DNA from: JAGOBX01 sp017999075 [NCBI: Candidatus Babelota bacterium] | GTDB taxonomy: Bacteria; JAGOBX01 | Reading direction: 5' to 3' | Assembly: GCA_017999075.1 (NCBI GenBank) | Contig: JAGOBX010000080.1 | Coordinates: 1 to 10,722, forward strand | DNA: 10,722 bases | In this document: piece by piece, positions 1-7,921 of the stretch | Layout: the number at the start of each line of letters is the position of its first letter | Numbering within the stretch: the first letter of the stretch is position 1 | Notes under the pieces: model-generated | Databases searched by the model: none | Seen by the model: the letters and a program-made list of their open reading frames with translations, nothing else | Told to the model about the DNA's origin: nothing | Program-made: the position numbers and the translations under genes

Positions 1-817
1 CTCTTTTATCGTTCAATCCCGGCAATTTTTCTCTTTCTTTAATATCTATTTTTAATAACATTTCTAAAATTTCTTCTATATCTGTTCTATATAGTATGCT
101 GTTATGTACAAGTTTTTCATCATATTCTTTTAATCCCTGTTTTATAGCTGATAAACATGTAATTGTTCCGCCTACTCCTATAAGTTGATCTTTTGATATA
201 TCGAAAGAAATTTTTCCTATTTCTACTCTTAAATAATTCTGCATATTTTTTATGCCGTTTTCATCAACCGGAAATTTCCCGGTATTAAATTTTTCTGTCA
301 TTACAACGCAACCTATAGAAAAACTTATACCTCCGTCATATTTTATTTCTGATGATGAAGTACAATATCTTCCTCTTGATATTTCAGTTGATCCGCCGCC
401 TATATCTAAGACGGATATTTTTTCATATAATAAAGTTTTATCGATTGATTTCAAAACTCCTTCAAATGTTAATTTTGCTTCCTCTTCTCCAGTTAATATT
501 TTGATTTTTTTTCCGGTGCGAGAATAAAATTTTTCTAATAATTCTTTGCTGTTACTGGCTTTCCTCAACCCTTCAGTACCAAAAAATATTGTTTCATCAC
601 ATTTATATTCAGAACAAATTTTATTTATATTTATCAGTTCTTCTAAATTTTCTTCAATTTTTTTTGGAAGAATATAACCGTTTTTATCTAATTCTTTCCC
701 AATACGGGTGGTCTTCAATCTTTTATAAATTGTTCTAAAATTTCGGTTTTCATCAATATCCAAAATCAGCAATCTCAACGAGTTTGTACCTATATCTATG
801 CCGGCTATACGTCGCAT
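1..817 (-). CDS. Ppx/GppA family phosphatase (exopolyphosphatase / pppGpp phosphohydrolase), C-terminus cut by window edge
   Basis: The reading frame starts at ATG 817 and runs off the left edge after 272 codons with no stop. The N-terminus has the sugar-kinase/Hsp70-fold phosphate-1 loop GIDIGTNSLRLL (residues 6-17). It is followed by the family's TEGLRKASN block (81-89), the acidic TGEEEAKLTFEG segment with the likely catalytic Glu (109-120), the phosphate-2 loop LDIGGGSTEI (137-146) and GVGGTIT (214-220). The sequence breaks off in KLPGLNDKR, which in short family members lies a few tens of residues from the C-terminus. Such proteins hydrolyse terminal phosphate from polyphosphate or pppGpp in the cytosol; sequence alone does not say which. 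It is the third gene after mnmG and nfnA, 50 bp downstream of nfnA with no terminator between, so co-transcription is likely. The ribosome-binding site is weak: only a GGGG about 16 nt upstream. The family call is firm; the substrate is open. Confidence 0.93.
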   Translation of the reverse strand, partial: MRRIAGIDIGTNSLRLLILDIDENRNFRTIYKRLKTTRIGKELDKNGYILPKKIEENLEELININKICSEYKCDETIFFGTEGLRKASNSKELLEKFYSRTGKKIKILTGEEEAKLTFEGVLKSIDKTLLYEKISVLDIGGGSTEISRGRYCTSSSEIKYDGGISFSIGCVVMTEKFNTGKFPVDENGIKNMQNYLRVEIGKISFDISKDQLIGVGGTITCLSAIKQGLKEYDEKLVHNSILYRTDIEEILEMLLKIDIKEREKLPGLNDKR

Positions 818-867
818 AATAATATTCTATATTAAACCCCATCTAACAAAAATATATAAAATAAAAA

Positions 868-1692
868 CTATTTTTCGCTCAAATATTTGTCCAAAGAACA
901 TTTTTCGTGTTTTACAAACGCCCTCTGCCTTTTCATCAAATTATCCCAGTCTACCTGATGTCCGTCAAATTCAGGACCGTCAACACAAACAAATTTTGCA
1001 TTTCCGCCTATTGTAACGCGGCAACTTCCGCACATTCCTGTCCCGTCAATCATTATTGAATTCAAGCTTACTATTGTATTTATATTATTTTGTTTTGTCA
1101 ATTCAGACACATTTTTCATCATAACCGCAGGACCTATTGCAACCACTTCGTCTACTTTTTCAGATTTAATCAATTCTTTTAATTTATCGGTTACAAATCC
1201 TTTTATACCATAACTTCCGTCATCTGTTGTAAAAAATATTTGATCTGAAATTTCAGTCATTTCTTTTTCAAGCAATATTAACTTTTTGTTTCTCCCGCCG
1301 ATTATTGAAATCACCTTATTCCCTTTTTCTTTCATCGCTTTTGCTATAGGATAAATTACAGCTATACCTACTCCGCCGCCTATACATACTACTGTTCCAG
1401 TTTTTTTTATTTCAGTAGGTTTTCCAAGCGGTCCTACCACACTATATAAAAAATCCCCTTCTTTCATTTTATCAATTCTATGAGTTGAAGTTCCTACTAC
1501 CTGTATTATTACAGATATTATTCTTTTTTCTGAATCTGAATTCATAATTGTAAAAGGCGCGCGTTCACTATTTTCCGTAGGTATAATTAATATAAATTGC
1601 CCGGGTTTACGTTTTTCAGCAATTTCTCCAGCTTCAATATCAAGCTGAATAATATTTTCAGCTAATTGTTTTTTATTTACAATTTTAAACAT
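868..1692 (-). CDS. NfnA/PyrK-type FAD- and [2Fe-2S]-binding oxidoreductase subunit (sulfide dehydrogenase / ferredoxin-NADP reductase alpha-like)
   Basis: 274 residues, the normal length. An N-terminal FAD-binding barrel (about 1-97) carries the flavin motif RAPFTIMN (44-51). A nucleotide-binding domain (about 98-205) has GGGVGIAVIYPIAKAM (105-120). The C-terminus has the DHODB-type iron-sulfur segment: D216, then CGSC (C221, C224) and C236, followed by GPEFDGHQVDWD (239-250). Asp plus three Cys is the ligand set known for NfnA, and the GPEFDGH ending is more typical of NfnA than of PyrK. In NfnAB this subunit takes electrons from NADH and works with a GltD-like NfnB to couple NADPH and ferredoxin. 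No NfnB partner and no pyrD is present here. The start is ATG 1692 with GGAG 10 nt upstream; the gene begins 15 bp after the mnmG stop. The stop is TAG. The family is confident; choosing between NfnA and a PyrK-like role is inference. Confidence 0.9.
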   Translation of the reverse strand: MFKIVNKKQLAENIIQLDIEAGEIAEKRKPGQFILIIPTENSERAPFTIMNSDSEKRIISVIIQVVGTSTHRIDKMKEGDFLYSVVGPLGKPTEIKKTGTVVCIGGGVGIAVIYPIAKAMKEKGNKVISIIGGRNKKLILLEKEMTEISDQIFFTTDDGSYGIKGFVTDKLKELIKSEKVDEVVAIGPAVMMKNVSELTKQNNINTIVSLNSIMIDGTGMCGSCRVTIGGNAKFVCVDGPEFDGHQVDWDNLMKRQRAFVKHEKCSLDKYLSEK

Positions 1693-1702
1693 AACTTGTT
1701 TT

Positions 1703-1706
1703 CTCC
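1703..1706 (-). promoter_or_regulatory. Ribosome binding site of the nfnA-like gene
   Basis: GGAG on the minus strand, 10 nt before ATG 1692 and directly after the mnmG TGA stop. This placement suggests that ribosomes ending mnmG could reload here (translational coupling), which is inference. Confidence 0.6.
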
Positions 1707-1707
1707 G

Positions 1708-3591
1708 TCATTTTTGTTTTGATTTAAAATATATTGCTAAAACTGCCAGATCAGATTGCCTGACACCTGTAATTCTTGACGCCTGTCCAATATTAACAGG
1801 TTTAATTTTATTTAATTTTTCTGCAGATTCAAATGAAATAGCTTTTACAGTATGATAATCTACATTCTCAGGAAGTTTCATTTTTTCCATTTTTTTTATT
1901 TTTTTAACATCTTTAACTTGTTTGTCTATATATCCTTTATATTTAATATCATATACCATTGTTTCTACTGTTCGTTCAGGTAATTCTTTTAATTCCGGAC
2001 ATTGTTCATAAATAAAATCTAGTCCTATTTCAGGTCTTTTTATCAATTCTTTCAAATTTATAGTTTTTTTTAAAAAATTTGATTTCAACTGTTCTATTTT
2101 TGAATTCAAAAAAATTTCCGGAGTGATGTTTATATCAGATAATGCCGTAATTTTTTTTTCGATCATCTTGTATTTCTCAATCATTTTATTGTATTCTTCT
2201 TTATCTATCATACCTATTTTATATGCTATTCCGTTTAACCTTCTGTCAGCATTGTCCATTCGGAGCAGCAATCTATATTCTGCTCTTGAAGTGAACATTC
2301 TGTAAGGTTCATCCACTCCTTTAGTTACTAAATCGTCGGCTAAAACACCTATATATCCTTCATCGCGGGAAATTATCAAATTCTGTTTTTTCTTTATTTT
2401 TAAAGCAGCATTTATTCCTGCCATCAATCCCTGAGCCGCAGCCTCTTCATATCCTGTAGTTCCATTAACTTGCCCGGCTAAATATAATCCGGAAATTTTT
2501 TTAGTTTCAAAAGTGTGTCTTAATTGAGTTGGGAAAACAAAATCATACTCTATAGCATAAGCGCACCTTATTATTTCAGAATTTTCAAGACCCGATATGC
2601 TGTGTAAAATTTTATATTGTACTACTTCAGGTAAACTCGTCGATAAACCATTAACATAAACTTCATTAGTCAAATAACCCTCTTTTTCAAGAAACAGCTG
2701 ATGACGTTCTTTATCAGAAAATTTTATTATCTTATCTTCTATAGAAGGGCAATATCTTACTCCAGTTCCTGTAATATTCTTTATATCCCCATACATTGGA
2801 GAATATTTTATATTATTCATTATTATTTTATGCGTAGAGGTATTGGTATATGTTATATAACATGGAATTTGTATATTAACAATCTTTTCAGTTGAATAAG
2901 AAAACGGTACTGGTATATCATCAGGTTCCTGTATTTCAGTTTTAGAATAATCTATTGTTCTGCTATTTATTCTCACAGGAGTTCCAGTTTTCAAACGCCC
3001 GAGTTCCAGTCCGCACTTTCTCAAACTTTCAGATAGTCCTGATGAAGCAAATTCTCCGTATCTGCCTGCAGGAAAATTTTCACGGCCTATATGTATTTTT
3101 CCGTTCATAAACGTTCCTGCTGTAATTACAACGCATTTGCTTTTATAATATGATTTTCGCTGGGTTACAATTCCGGTTATTTTATTATTATTTATTATAA
3201 GTTCTTCAGCTGTATCTTGAATTATATGAAGATTATCAGTATTTTCAAGTTTGTGTTTCATTTCAATATGATATGATTTTTTATCAGCCTGGGCTCTTGG
3301 GGAAAATACAGCAGCTCCTTTTTTTTTATTCAATACTTTAAAATGTATTCCGGTCCTGTCTATGATTTTTCCCATCAACCCGCCAAGAGCATCTATCTCG
3401 CATACTATCTGTCCTTTAGCTATTCCTCCTATAGCGGGATTACACGACATTTGAGCTATTGAATCAGCATTCATTGTTATCAAAGCTGTTTTCATCCCAA
3501 GTTTGGCAGAAGCGGAAGCAGCTTCGCAACCAGCATGCCCTGCTCCTATAACTATAATATCAAAACTATCTATTAAATCAAAATTTTTCAT
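1708..3591 (-). CDS. mnmG: tRNA uridine-5-carboxymethylaminomethyl modification enzyme MnmG (GidA)
   Basis: 627 residues, the standard length for full MnmG. With MnmE it installs the (carboxymethyl)aminomethyl group at C5 of wobble U34 in certain tRNAs, using FAD and methylene-tetrahydrofolate. Visible signatures are the FAD loop VIGAGHAGCEAA (14-25); MSCNPAIGGIAKGQ (48-61) with the first conserved Cys at 50; SPRAQADK (97-104); TAGTFMNGKIHIG (157-169); RYCPSIEDK with the second conserved Cys at 281; GLSTSLPEVVQ (315-325); and GTTGYEEAAAQGLMAGINAA (377-396). The C-terminus has the helical MnmE/tRNA-binding part ending in QASRITGVRQSDLAVL. The ATG at 3591 sits six codons before the Rossmann strand, as expected, but no Shine-Dalgarno sequence precedes it; the leader is pure A/T. 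A terminator-like hairpin ends about 22 nt upstream. nfnA and ppx follow closely. mnmE is not in the window. Confidence 0.98.
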   Translation of the reverse strand: MKNFDLIDSFDIIVIGAGHAGCEAASASAKLGMKTALITMNADSIAQMSCNPAIGGIAKGQIVCEIDALGGLMGKIIDRTGIHFKVLNKKKGAAVFSPRAQADKKSYHIEMKHKLENTDNLHIIQDTAEELIINNNKITGIVTQRKSYYKSKCVVITAGTFMNGKIHIGRENFPAGRYGEFASSGLSESLRKCGLELGRLKTGTPVRINSRTIDYSKTEIQEPDDIPVPFSYSTEKIVNIQIPCYITYTNTSTHKIIMNNIKYSPMYGDIKNITGTGVRYCPSIEDKIIKFSDKERHQLFLEKEGYLTNEVYVNGLSTSLPEVVQYKILHSISGLENSEIIRCAYAIEYDFVFPTQLRHTFETKKISGLYLAGQVNGTTGYEEAAAQGLMAGINAALKIKKKQNLIISRDEGYIGVLADDLVTKGVDEPYRMFTSRAEYRLLLRMDNADRRLNGIAYKIGMIDKEEYNKMIEKYKMIEKKITALSDINITPEIFLNSKIEQLKSNFLKKTINLKELIKRPEIGLDFIYEQCPELKELPERTVETMVYDIKYKGYIDKQVKDVKKIKKMEKMKLPENVDYHTVKAISFESAEKLNKIKPVNIGQASRITGVRQSDLAVLAIYFKSKQK

Positions 3592-3613
3592 AAATAAAAC
3601 TAAAACTTTAACT

Positions 3614-3696
3614 AAAAAAAATACCGCAAAAAATGCTTAGTTTAAGAATAATGCTAATCTTTTTAGTAATACTCAAAACCGGCATTTCCTGCGGTA
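3614..3696 (-). terminator. Large hairpin followed by U8: terminator after ilvE or attenuator in the mnmG leader
   Basis: Read leftward, 3696-3682 (TACCGCAGGAAATGC) pairs with 3636-3622 (GCATTTTTTGCGGTA): a 15-bp stem with two C/A mismatches, closing a 45-nt apical region. It is followed at once by eight Us (3621-3614). The U-run lies only on the leftward exit side, so it would act on leftward transcripts. It begins 89 nt after the ilvE stop and its U-run ends 22 nt before the mnmG ATG. The apical part holds a second, short stem option (TTAG/CTAA) and a second GCATT copy that could compete for the AATGC arm. The loop is much longer than in a simple intrinsic terminator. The structure is seen directly; its role as a plain terminator or as regulation of mnmG is undecided. 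Confidence 0.7.
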
Positions 3697-3785
3697 AAAA
3701 AAATATTTCTATTTTTCCATTTTCTGAAAAAATCCAAATAATAAAATTTTAAATCTGTAAATTTTATCGACTGAAACCAACATTT

Positions 3786-4709
3786 TTATTTAACATATGT
3801 AAGCCAATTATGTTTATCTTCTACCCTCGCTTCTATTATGTCAAAAAATTTTTCCTGTAAAAGTCCGGTTATAGGCCCGCGTTTCCCTGTATTAACTTTT
3901 ATTTTATCAACTGACCTTACAGGAGTTATTTCAGCAGCGCTTCCCGTTAAAAACAACTCGTCGCATATATATAACAATTCTCTAGATAAAGATTGAACTT
4001 CTACTTCTATTCCGTTTTCTTTAGCCAGTGTAATTACAGAATCCCTTGTTATTCCAGGCAATACAGAATTGCATATTGACGGAGTATACAATTTCCCTTT
4101 AAGAACAACAAAAACATTTTCACCGCTGCCTTCTGAAATATAACCGTTTGTATCAAGACCTATGCCTTCAGAATATCCGTTTAACAAAGCTTCCATTTTT
4201 ATAAGCTGGCTATTCATATAATTCGCCCCGGCTTTTGCTGCAGTCGGCATTGTGTTCGGCGCCATCCTGTTCCAAGACGAAACGCATACATCGATTCCCT
4301 GTTCCATTCCTTCATCTCCAAGATATTTTCCCCACTCCCAAACTGCTATTGCAGTTTCTATAGGGCATTTAAAAGGATTTACTCCCATTTCTCCATATCC
4401 TCTAAAAGAAATCGGCCTTACATAACAACTTTCAATATTATTGATTTTTATAGTTTCCACAGTAGCCTTAACAAGTTCTTCAACAGAATAAGGAATTTCC
4501 ATACGATATATTTTGCCAGAATTTATCAAGCGGGTCATATGTTCATGTATTCTGAAACACGCAGATCCTTTATTATTTTTATAACATCTCATTCCTTCAA
4601 ATACACTTGAACCATAATGAACAACATGAGATAAAATATGTATTTTCGCATCATCTCCATTTATAAATTTTCCATTCATCCATATTTTGGAATTTTTTTT
4701 TAATGTCAT
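3786..4709 (-). CDS. ilvE: Branched-chain amino acid aminotransferase IlvE
   Basis: 307 residues from ATG 4709, matching the roughly 305-310 of class IV BCATs. The PLP enzyme interconverts Leu/Ile/Val and their 2-oxo acids with glutamate/2-oxoglutarate in the cytosol. Evidence: KIWMNGKFI start (8-16), VVHYGSSVFEGMRCY (29-43), YVRPISFRGYGEMGV (96-110), Schiff-base Lys159 in TAAKAGANY (156-164), EGSGENVF (193-200), PGITRDSV phosphate-binding turn (218-225), GSAAEITPV (256-264), and the BCAT ending EDKHNWLTYV. An in-frame GTG at 4718 would add three residues, but GAGGTG covering that GTG sits 6 nt before ATG 4709, so the ATG is preferred. It lies 51 bp after gyrA with no terminator between, so gyrA-ilvE co-transcription is likely. 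No branched-chain leader peptide or T-box is visible. D-amino acid aminotransferase or ADC lyase (same fold) is less likely, given the BCAT-specific blocks and length. Confidence 0.95.
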   Translation of the reverse strand: MTLKKNSKIWMNGKFINGDDAKIHILSHVVHYGSSVFEGMRCYKNNKGSACFRIHEHMTRLINSGKIYRMEIPYSVEELVKATVETIKINNIESCYVRPISFRGYGEMGVNPFKCPIETAIAVWEWGKYLGDEGMEQGIDVCVSSWNRMAPNTMPTAAKAGANYMNSQLIKMEALLNGYSEGIGLDTNGYISEGSGENVFVVLKGKLYTPSICNSVLPGITRDSVITLAKENGIEVEVQSLSRELLYICDELFLTGSAAEITPVRSVDKIKVNTGKRGPITGLLQEKFFDIIEARVEDKHNWLTYVK

Positions 4710-4715
4710 TTTAAG

Positions 4716-4721
4716 CACCTC
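4716..4721 (-). promoter_or_regulatory. Ribosome binding site deciding the ilvE start
   Basis: GAGGTG on the minus strand, 6 nt before ATG 4709. Its last three bases are the alternative in-frame GTG at 4718. A ribosome bound here would start at the ATG, and no separate Shine-Dalgarno serves the GTG. Confidence 0.7.
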
Positions 4722-4760
4722 GAAATATTATAAATTATTTTATCATAATACTAAATTTTT

Positions 4761-7364
4761 TTATTTTTCTTCGTTAAGTTTAGTTTTTTCTTTTTCTTCA
4801 ACGGTTCCATTTTCATTTGTTTCGATAATTTCCTCTTCACTTTCAGCTACTGCAGCAATATCAATCAACAAATCATTTTCTTCAAGTTTTATCAATCTTA
4901 CTCCCTGGGTATTTCTTCCTATACATCTCAGTTCACTAACTTTCTGACGTATTATCATACCCTGTTTAGTCATTATCATTAATTCATCAGTATCTCTAAC
5001 ATTTAAAATAGAAACCACTTTTCCATTCCTGTCACTTGTCTTAATATTTATTATCCCTTTACCTCCACGATTAGTTAAACGATATTCATTTATATCCGTT
5101 CTTTTACCGAATCCATTTTCAGTAGCAGTTAATATCGTATCATCGTCTTTTACTACAACCATTCCTATAACATAATCGTTATTTTTAGTATCAAGGCGAA
5201 TCCCCGTAACTCCCATTGATGTTCTTCCTACAGAACGAACACGTTTCTCATCAAATCTTATAGCCTGACCATTCAAAGTACCAATTACTATCTGACTCTG
5301 ACCATCGGTTAATTTCACATCTATCAAAGTATCATTTTCTTTAAGCGTTATTGCCTGGATTCCTCCTTTTCTCGGATGACTATAAGCAGACAAGAAGGTT
5401 TTTTTTATTATTCCACCTTTGGTCAGCATTATCAAATAACTGTTATCATCAAATACTTTTACAGGTATATAAGCAGTAATCTTTTCAGTTTCAGCAAGTT
5501 CAAGTAAATTTACTATAGCTTTTCCTCTGCTTCTGCGCTCTCCTTCAGGTATCTGATAAACTTTCAACCAATGAACCTTCCCCGAATTTGTAAAAAATAA
5601 AATATAGTTATGAGTAGATGCTATAAACATTTGGGATACAAAATCATCATCTTTCGTATCCATTCCATATAATCCTCTGCCTCCCCGATGCTGGGCTTTA
5701 TAAATACTTGTCGCAGTCCGTTTGATATATCCTTTATGAGTAACTGTTAAAACCATTTCCTCGTCTGCAATAAGATCTTCTATGTCAAATTCCCCAAGAT
5801 TTTCGGTTATTTCAGTTTTTCTGGCATCTCCATATTCTGTAATTATTCGGCTCAAATCTTCTTTTATAATATTCAAAATCAACTGCCTGCTTGCCAGAAT
5901 TTCTTTCAATTTTTTTATTAATTCAATAACCTCCTTGTATTCCTGTTCTATTTTTTCAATTTCTAATCCTGTCAATCTTTGCAATTGCATTTTTAAAACA
6001 GCAAGTGCCTGAATTTCACTTAATAAAAATTTTGTCATCAATCCTGTCTTAGCTATTTCCGGCGTTTTTGATTTTTTAATCGTTTCAATAACTTCATCAA
6101 GATTAGCAAGAGCAATTTTATAACCTTCAAGTATATGCGCCCGCTCTTCAGCTTTACGCAATTCATATTTCGTACGCCTTATTATTACCTCAATTCTATG
6201 CTCTATATAACAATTATTCAATTCTTTTAAATTCAATACTTTCGGCTTGTTTTCAACTATAGCAAGCATTATTACGCCGAAAGTTGTTTGAAGCATAGTA
6301 TGCTTAAACAATTGATTCAATATTATTTCAGGATTTTCATTCCGTTTTAATTCTATAACTATACGCATTCCATCTCTATCAGATTCATCACGCAAGTCAG
6401 AAATACCTTCTATTATTCCTTCATGAACCAATGAAGCTATTTGTTTTATTAAACTTGTTTTATTTACCTGATATGGAATTTCATTAACAATTATACATTG
6501 TTTATTAGCGCTGTGTTTACTTTCTTCAATTTTAGTTTTTCCTCTAACCAATATTTTCCCGCGGCCGGTTTCATACATATCCACTATTCCGCGTCTGCCA
6601 TAAATTATCCCGCCTGTAGGAAAATCAGGACCGCTTATTATTTTTATCAAATCAGAAATCTTAATATCCGGATTATCTATTTGACTTATTATAGCATTAC
6701 ACACTTCAATTATATTATGAGGAGGAATGTTGGTTGCCATTCCTACCGCTATTCCTGAAGATCCATTTAACAAAAGATTCGGCAATGCAGCAGGCAATAC
6801 TGTCGGTTCAACAAGAGACTCGTCAAAATTCGGAATAAAATCTACAGTTTCTTTATCTATGTCATTTAAAAGTTCATTTGCAATACGCTTCATACGAGCT
6901 TCTGTATAACGCATTGCTGCAGCATTATCTCCGTCTACTGATCCAAAATTTCCTTGTCCGTCAACTAACGGATATCTTAAAGAAAATTGCTGTACCATCC
7001 TTACCATAGCATCATATACAGCTGTATCTCCATGCGGATGATATTTACCTAAAACTTCTCCGACAATTCTCGCGCTTTTTCTATATGCTTTGTTGTATGA
7101 TAAACTCATATCATTCATAGCGTATAAAATACGCCTATGCACAGGTTTCAATCCGTCCCTTGCGTCAGGAAGAGCTCTTCCTATAATTACACTCATAGAA
7201 TAATCTATATAAGAGTACTTTAATTCATCTTCAATAAATGAAGTTTTAACATTAGGATTCTCATCATTTTCTTGAACATGATTAACGTTGGAATCTTCAA
7301 TCTTTACATCATTATAATTTAATTTGTTATTATTATCAAAATTTTTATCTTTTTCAATATCCAT
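4761..7364 (-). CDS. gyrA: DNA gyrase subunit A
   Basis: 867 residues; the breakage-reunion subunit of gyrase, which with GyrB introduces negative supercoils. After an unusual N-terminal tail of about 40 residues rich in Asp and Asn, the core starts at [30 protein letters not shown] in family register. The winged-helix/QRDR segment is [15 protein letters not shown] (106-120), with Thr114 at the E. coli Ser83 position and Asp118 at the Asp87 position. The catalytic Tyr is Y153 in [11 protein letters not shown] coiled-coil arm lies near 400-510. The C-terminal six-bladed pinwheel begins near 530 and carries the GyrA box as QHRGGRG (558-564), which argues for GyrA over ParC. The end is an acidic, Glu-rich tail (about 838-867). 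The start has AGGTGA 7 nt upstream, so the tail appears genuinely translated. It is first in a leftward unit with ilvE. gyrB is not in the window. Confidence 0.98.
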   Translation of the reverse strand: MDIEKDKNFDNNNKLNYNDVKIEDSNVNHVQENDENPNVKTSFIEDELKYSYIDYSMSVIIGRALPDARDGLKPVHRRILYAMNDMSLSYNKAYRKSARIVGEVLGKYHPHGDTAVYDAMVRMVQQFSLRYPLVDGQGNFGSVDGDNAAAMRYTEARMKRIANELLNDIDKETVDFIPNFDESLVEPTVLPAALPNLLLNGSSGIAVGMATNIPPHNIIEVCNAIISQIDNPDIKISDLIKIISGPDFPTGGIIYGRRGIVDMYETGRGKILVRGKTKIEESKHSANKQCIIVNEIPYQVNKTSLIKQIASLVHEGIIEGISDLRDESDRDGMRIVIELKRNENPEIILNQLFKHTMLQTTFGVIMLAIVENKPKVLNLKELNNCYIEHRIEVIIRRTKYELRKAEERAHILEGYKIALANLDEVIETIKKSKTPEIAKTGLMTKFLLSEIQALAVLKMQLQRLTGLEIEKIEQEYKEVIELIKKLKEILASRQLILNIIKEDLSRIITEYGDARKTEITENLGEFDIEDLIADEEMVLTVTHKGYIKRTATSIYKAQHRGGRGLYGMDTKDDDFVSQMFIASTHNYILFFTNSGKVHWLKVYQIPEGERRSRGKAIVNLLELAETEKITAYIPVKVFDDNSYLIMLTKGGIIKKTFLSAYSHPRKGGIQAITLKENDTLIDVKLTDGQSQIVIGTLNGQAIRFDEKRVRSVGRTSMGVTGIRLDTKNNDYVIGMVVVKDDDTILTATENGFGKRTDINEYRLTNRGGKGIINIKTSDRNGKVVSILNVRDTDELMIMTKQGMIIRQKVSELRCIGRNTQGVRLIKLEENDLLIDIAAVAESEEEIIETNENGTVEEKEKTKLNEEK

Positions 7365-7371
7365 TAAATTT

Positions 7372-7377
7372 TCACCT
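7372..7377 (-). promoter_or_regulatory. Ribosome binding site of gyrA
   Basis: AGGTGA on the minus strand, 7 nt before ATG 7364. It supports the upstream start and therefore translation of the N-terminal extension. The same AGGTG core is used at ilvE. Confidence 0.7.
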
Positions 7378-7433
7378 AAAATATATTGTCTTAACTAAAA
7401 ATCTTATAAAATTTAAAATTTTTTCGTTATTTT

Positions 7434-7461
7434 ATTATATTGTAATAAATAAATCAAGTAA
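7434..7461 (-). promoter_or_regulatory. Candidate gyrA promoter
   Basis: A perfect -10 hexamer TATAAT (7439-7434) on the minus strand lies about 70 nt upstream of the gyrA ATG. The best-spaced -35 is TTACTT (7461-7456, 16-nt spacer), a poor match. A better hexamer, TTGATT (7457-7452), has only a 12-nt spacer. Chance TATAAT matches are common in DNA this AT-rich; location in the divergent gap is the main support. Confidence 0.35.
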
Positions 7462-7493
7462 TTTCCCCCTTTGTAAAAAATTAAAATTTAAAC

Positions 7494-7521
7494 TTGACTT
7501 ATAATTTTTTTTTTATATAAT
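7494..7521 (+). promoter_or_regulatory. acpP sigma-70-type promoter
   Basis: TTGACT (7494-7499) and TATAAT (7516-7521) are separated by 16 nt, giving five of six and six of six consensus matches. Transcription would start near 7528, leaving a leader of about 43 nt before the acpP ATG. The spacer contains ten consecutive Ts (7505-7514), so its length could change by slippage. Confidence 0.75.
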
Positions 7522-7557
7522 CCTTTTGAAATTAAATATGTTCTTTTATAAAAAGGC

Positions 7558-7563
7558 AGGAGG
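7558..7563 (+). promoter_or_regulatory. Strong ribosome binding site deciding the acpP start
   Basis: A full AGGAGG, 7 nt before ATG 7571 and only 4 nt before the adjoining ATG 7568. Spacing favours 7571. It also rules out a longer frame opening at TTG 7526, which would begin at about the predicted transcription start. Confidence 0.85.
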
Positions 7564-7570
7564 TTTAATG

Positions 7571-7807
7571 ATGAGCGAAATCGCTGATAAAGTAAAAAAA
7601 ATTATTCAAGAACAATTAGATGTTGAAGAATCTCAGATTACCGAAAACGCTTCATTTATTGAAGATTTGGGCGCTGATTCTCTTGATCAAGCAGAACTGA
7701 TAATGGCTCTTGAAGAAGAACTTGATATCGATATTCCTGACGAAGAAGCGGAAAAACTTACTACCGTAGGTTCCGCAATCAAATATATCGAAGAAAAATT
7801 GGCGTAA
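7571..7807 (+). CDS. acpP: Acyl carrier protein
   Basis: 78 residues, the typical ACP size. It is acidic and built of four predicted helices. Ser37 in [11 protein letters not shown] is the 4'-phosphopantetheine attachment site; the flanking [10 protein letters not shown] and [30 protein letters not shown] are classic type II fatty-acid-synthase ACP. The usual DSLDTVEL reads DSLDQAEL here, a mild variation at the start of recognition helix II. The protein carries growing acyl chains between Fab enzymes and to lipid and cofactor pathways. Start 7571 is chosen from AGGAGG spacing; starting at 7568 would add one Met. The gene stands alone between its own promoter and two tandem terminators, without the fabG, fabF or rnc neighbours often found beside acpP. 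A high-output monocistronic message is inferred. Confidence 0.96.
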   Translation: MSEIADKVKKIIQEQLDVEESQITENASFIEDLGADSLDQAELIMALEEELDIDIPDEEAEKLTTVGSAIKYIEEKLA

Positions 7808-7882
7808 ATAAAAAATTTTTATTTTTAACTTATATTGATTTTTTATTTTAACAATAAGAGCACAGTATATTTTAAAAATTAC

Positions 7883-7915
7883 AATTTCATAATTATTTTA
7901 TGAAATTATTTTTTT
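7883..7915 (+). terminator. Intrinsic terminator of acpP (first)
   Basis: AATTTCATAA (7883-7892) pairs perfectly with TTATGAAATT (7898-7907) over a 5-nt loop, followed by A and seven Ts (7909-7915). The 10-bp stem is weak (one G/C pair per arm) but the geometry is textbook. It lies 75 nt after the acpP stop. Confidence 0.65.
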
Positions 7916-7921
7916 AATTTC

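Noticed and set aside
252-1016. Open frames on the plus strand over the phosphatase and nfnA region
   Set aside because: They are antisense to well-supported genes and their translations show no family signature; they arise from low-GC codon use on the opposite strand.
3697-3785. Promoter for mnmG upstream of the hairpin (TTTACA with TATTAT)
   Set aside because: The spacer is only 12 nt and no other hexamer pair in this stretch has acceptable spacing.
4710-4760. AT-only imperfect dyad between gyrA and ilvE
   Set aside because: It contains almost no G/C pairs and has no useful U-tract after it; such dyads are expected by chance in this base composition.
7526-7570. Longer acpP starting at TTG 7526
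   Set aside because: The TTG sits at the predicted transcription start, the added residues are absent from ACPs, and AGGAGG at 7558-7563 points to ATG 7571.
7808-7830. AAATAAAAA / TTTTTATTT palindrome just after acpP
   Set aside because: Pure A/T with almost no loop; the two hairpins further downstream are far better terminators.
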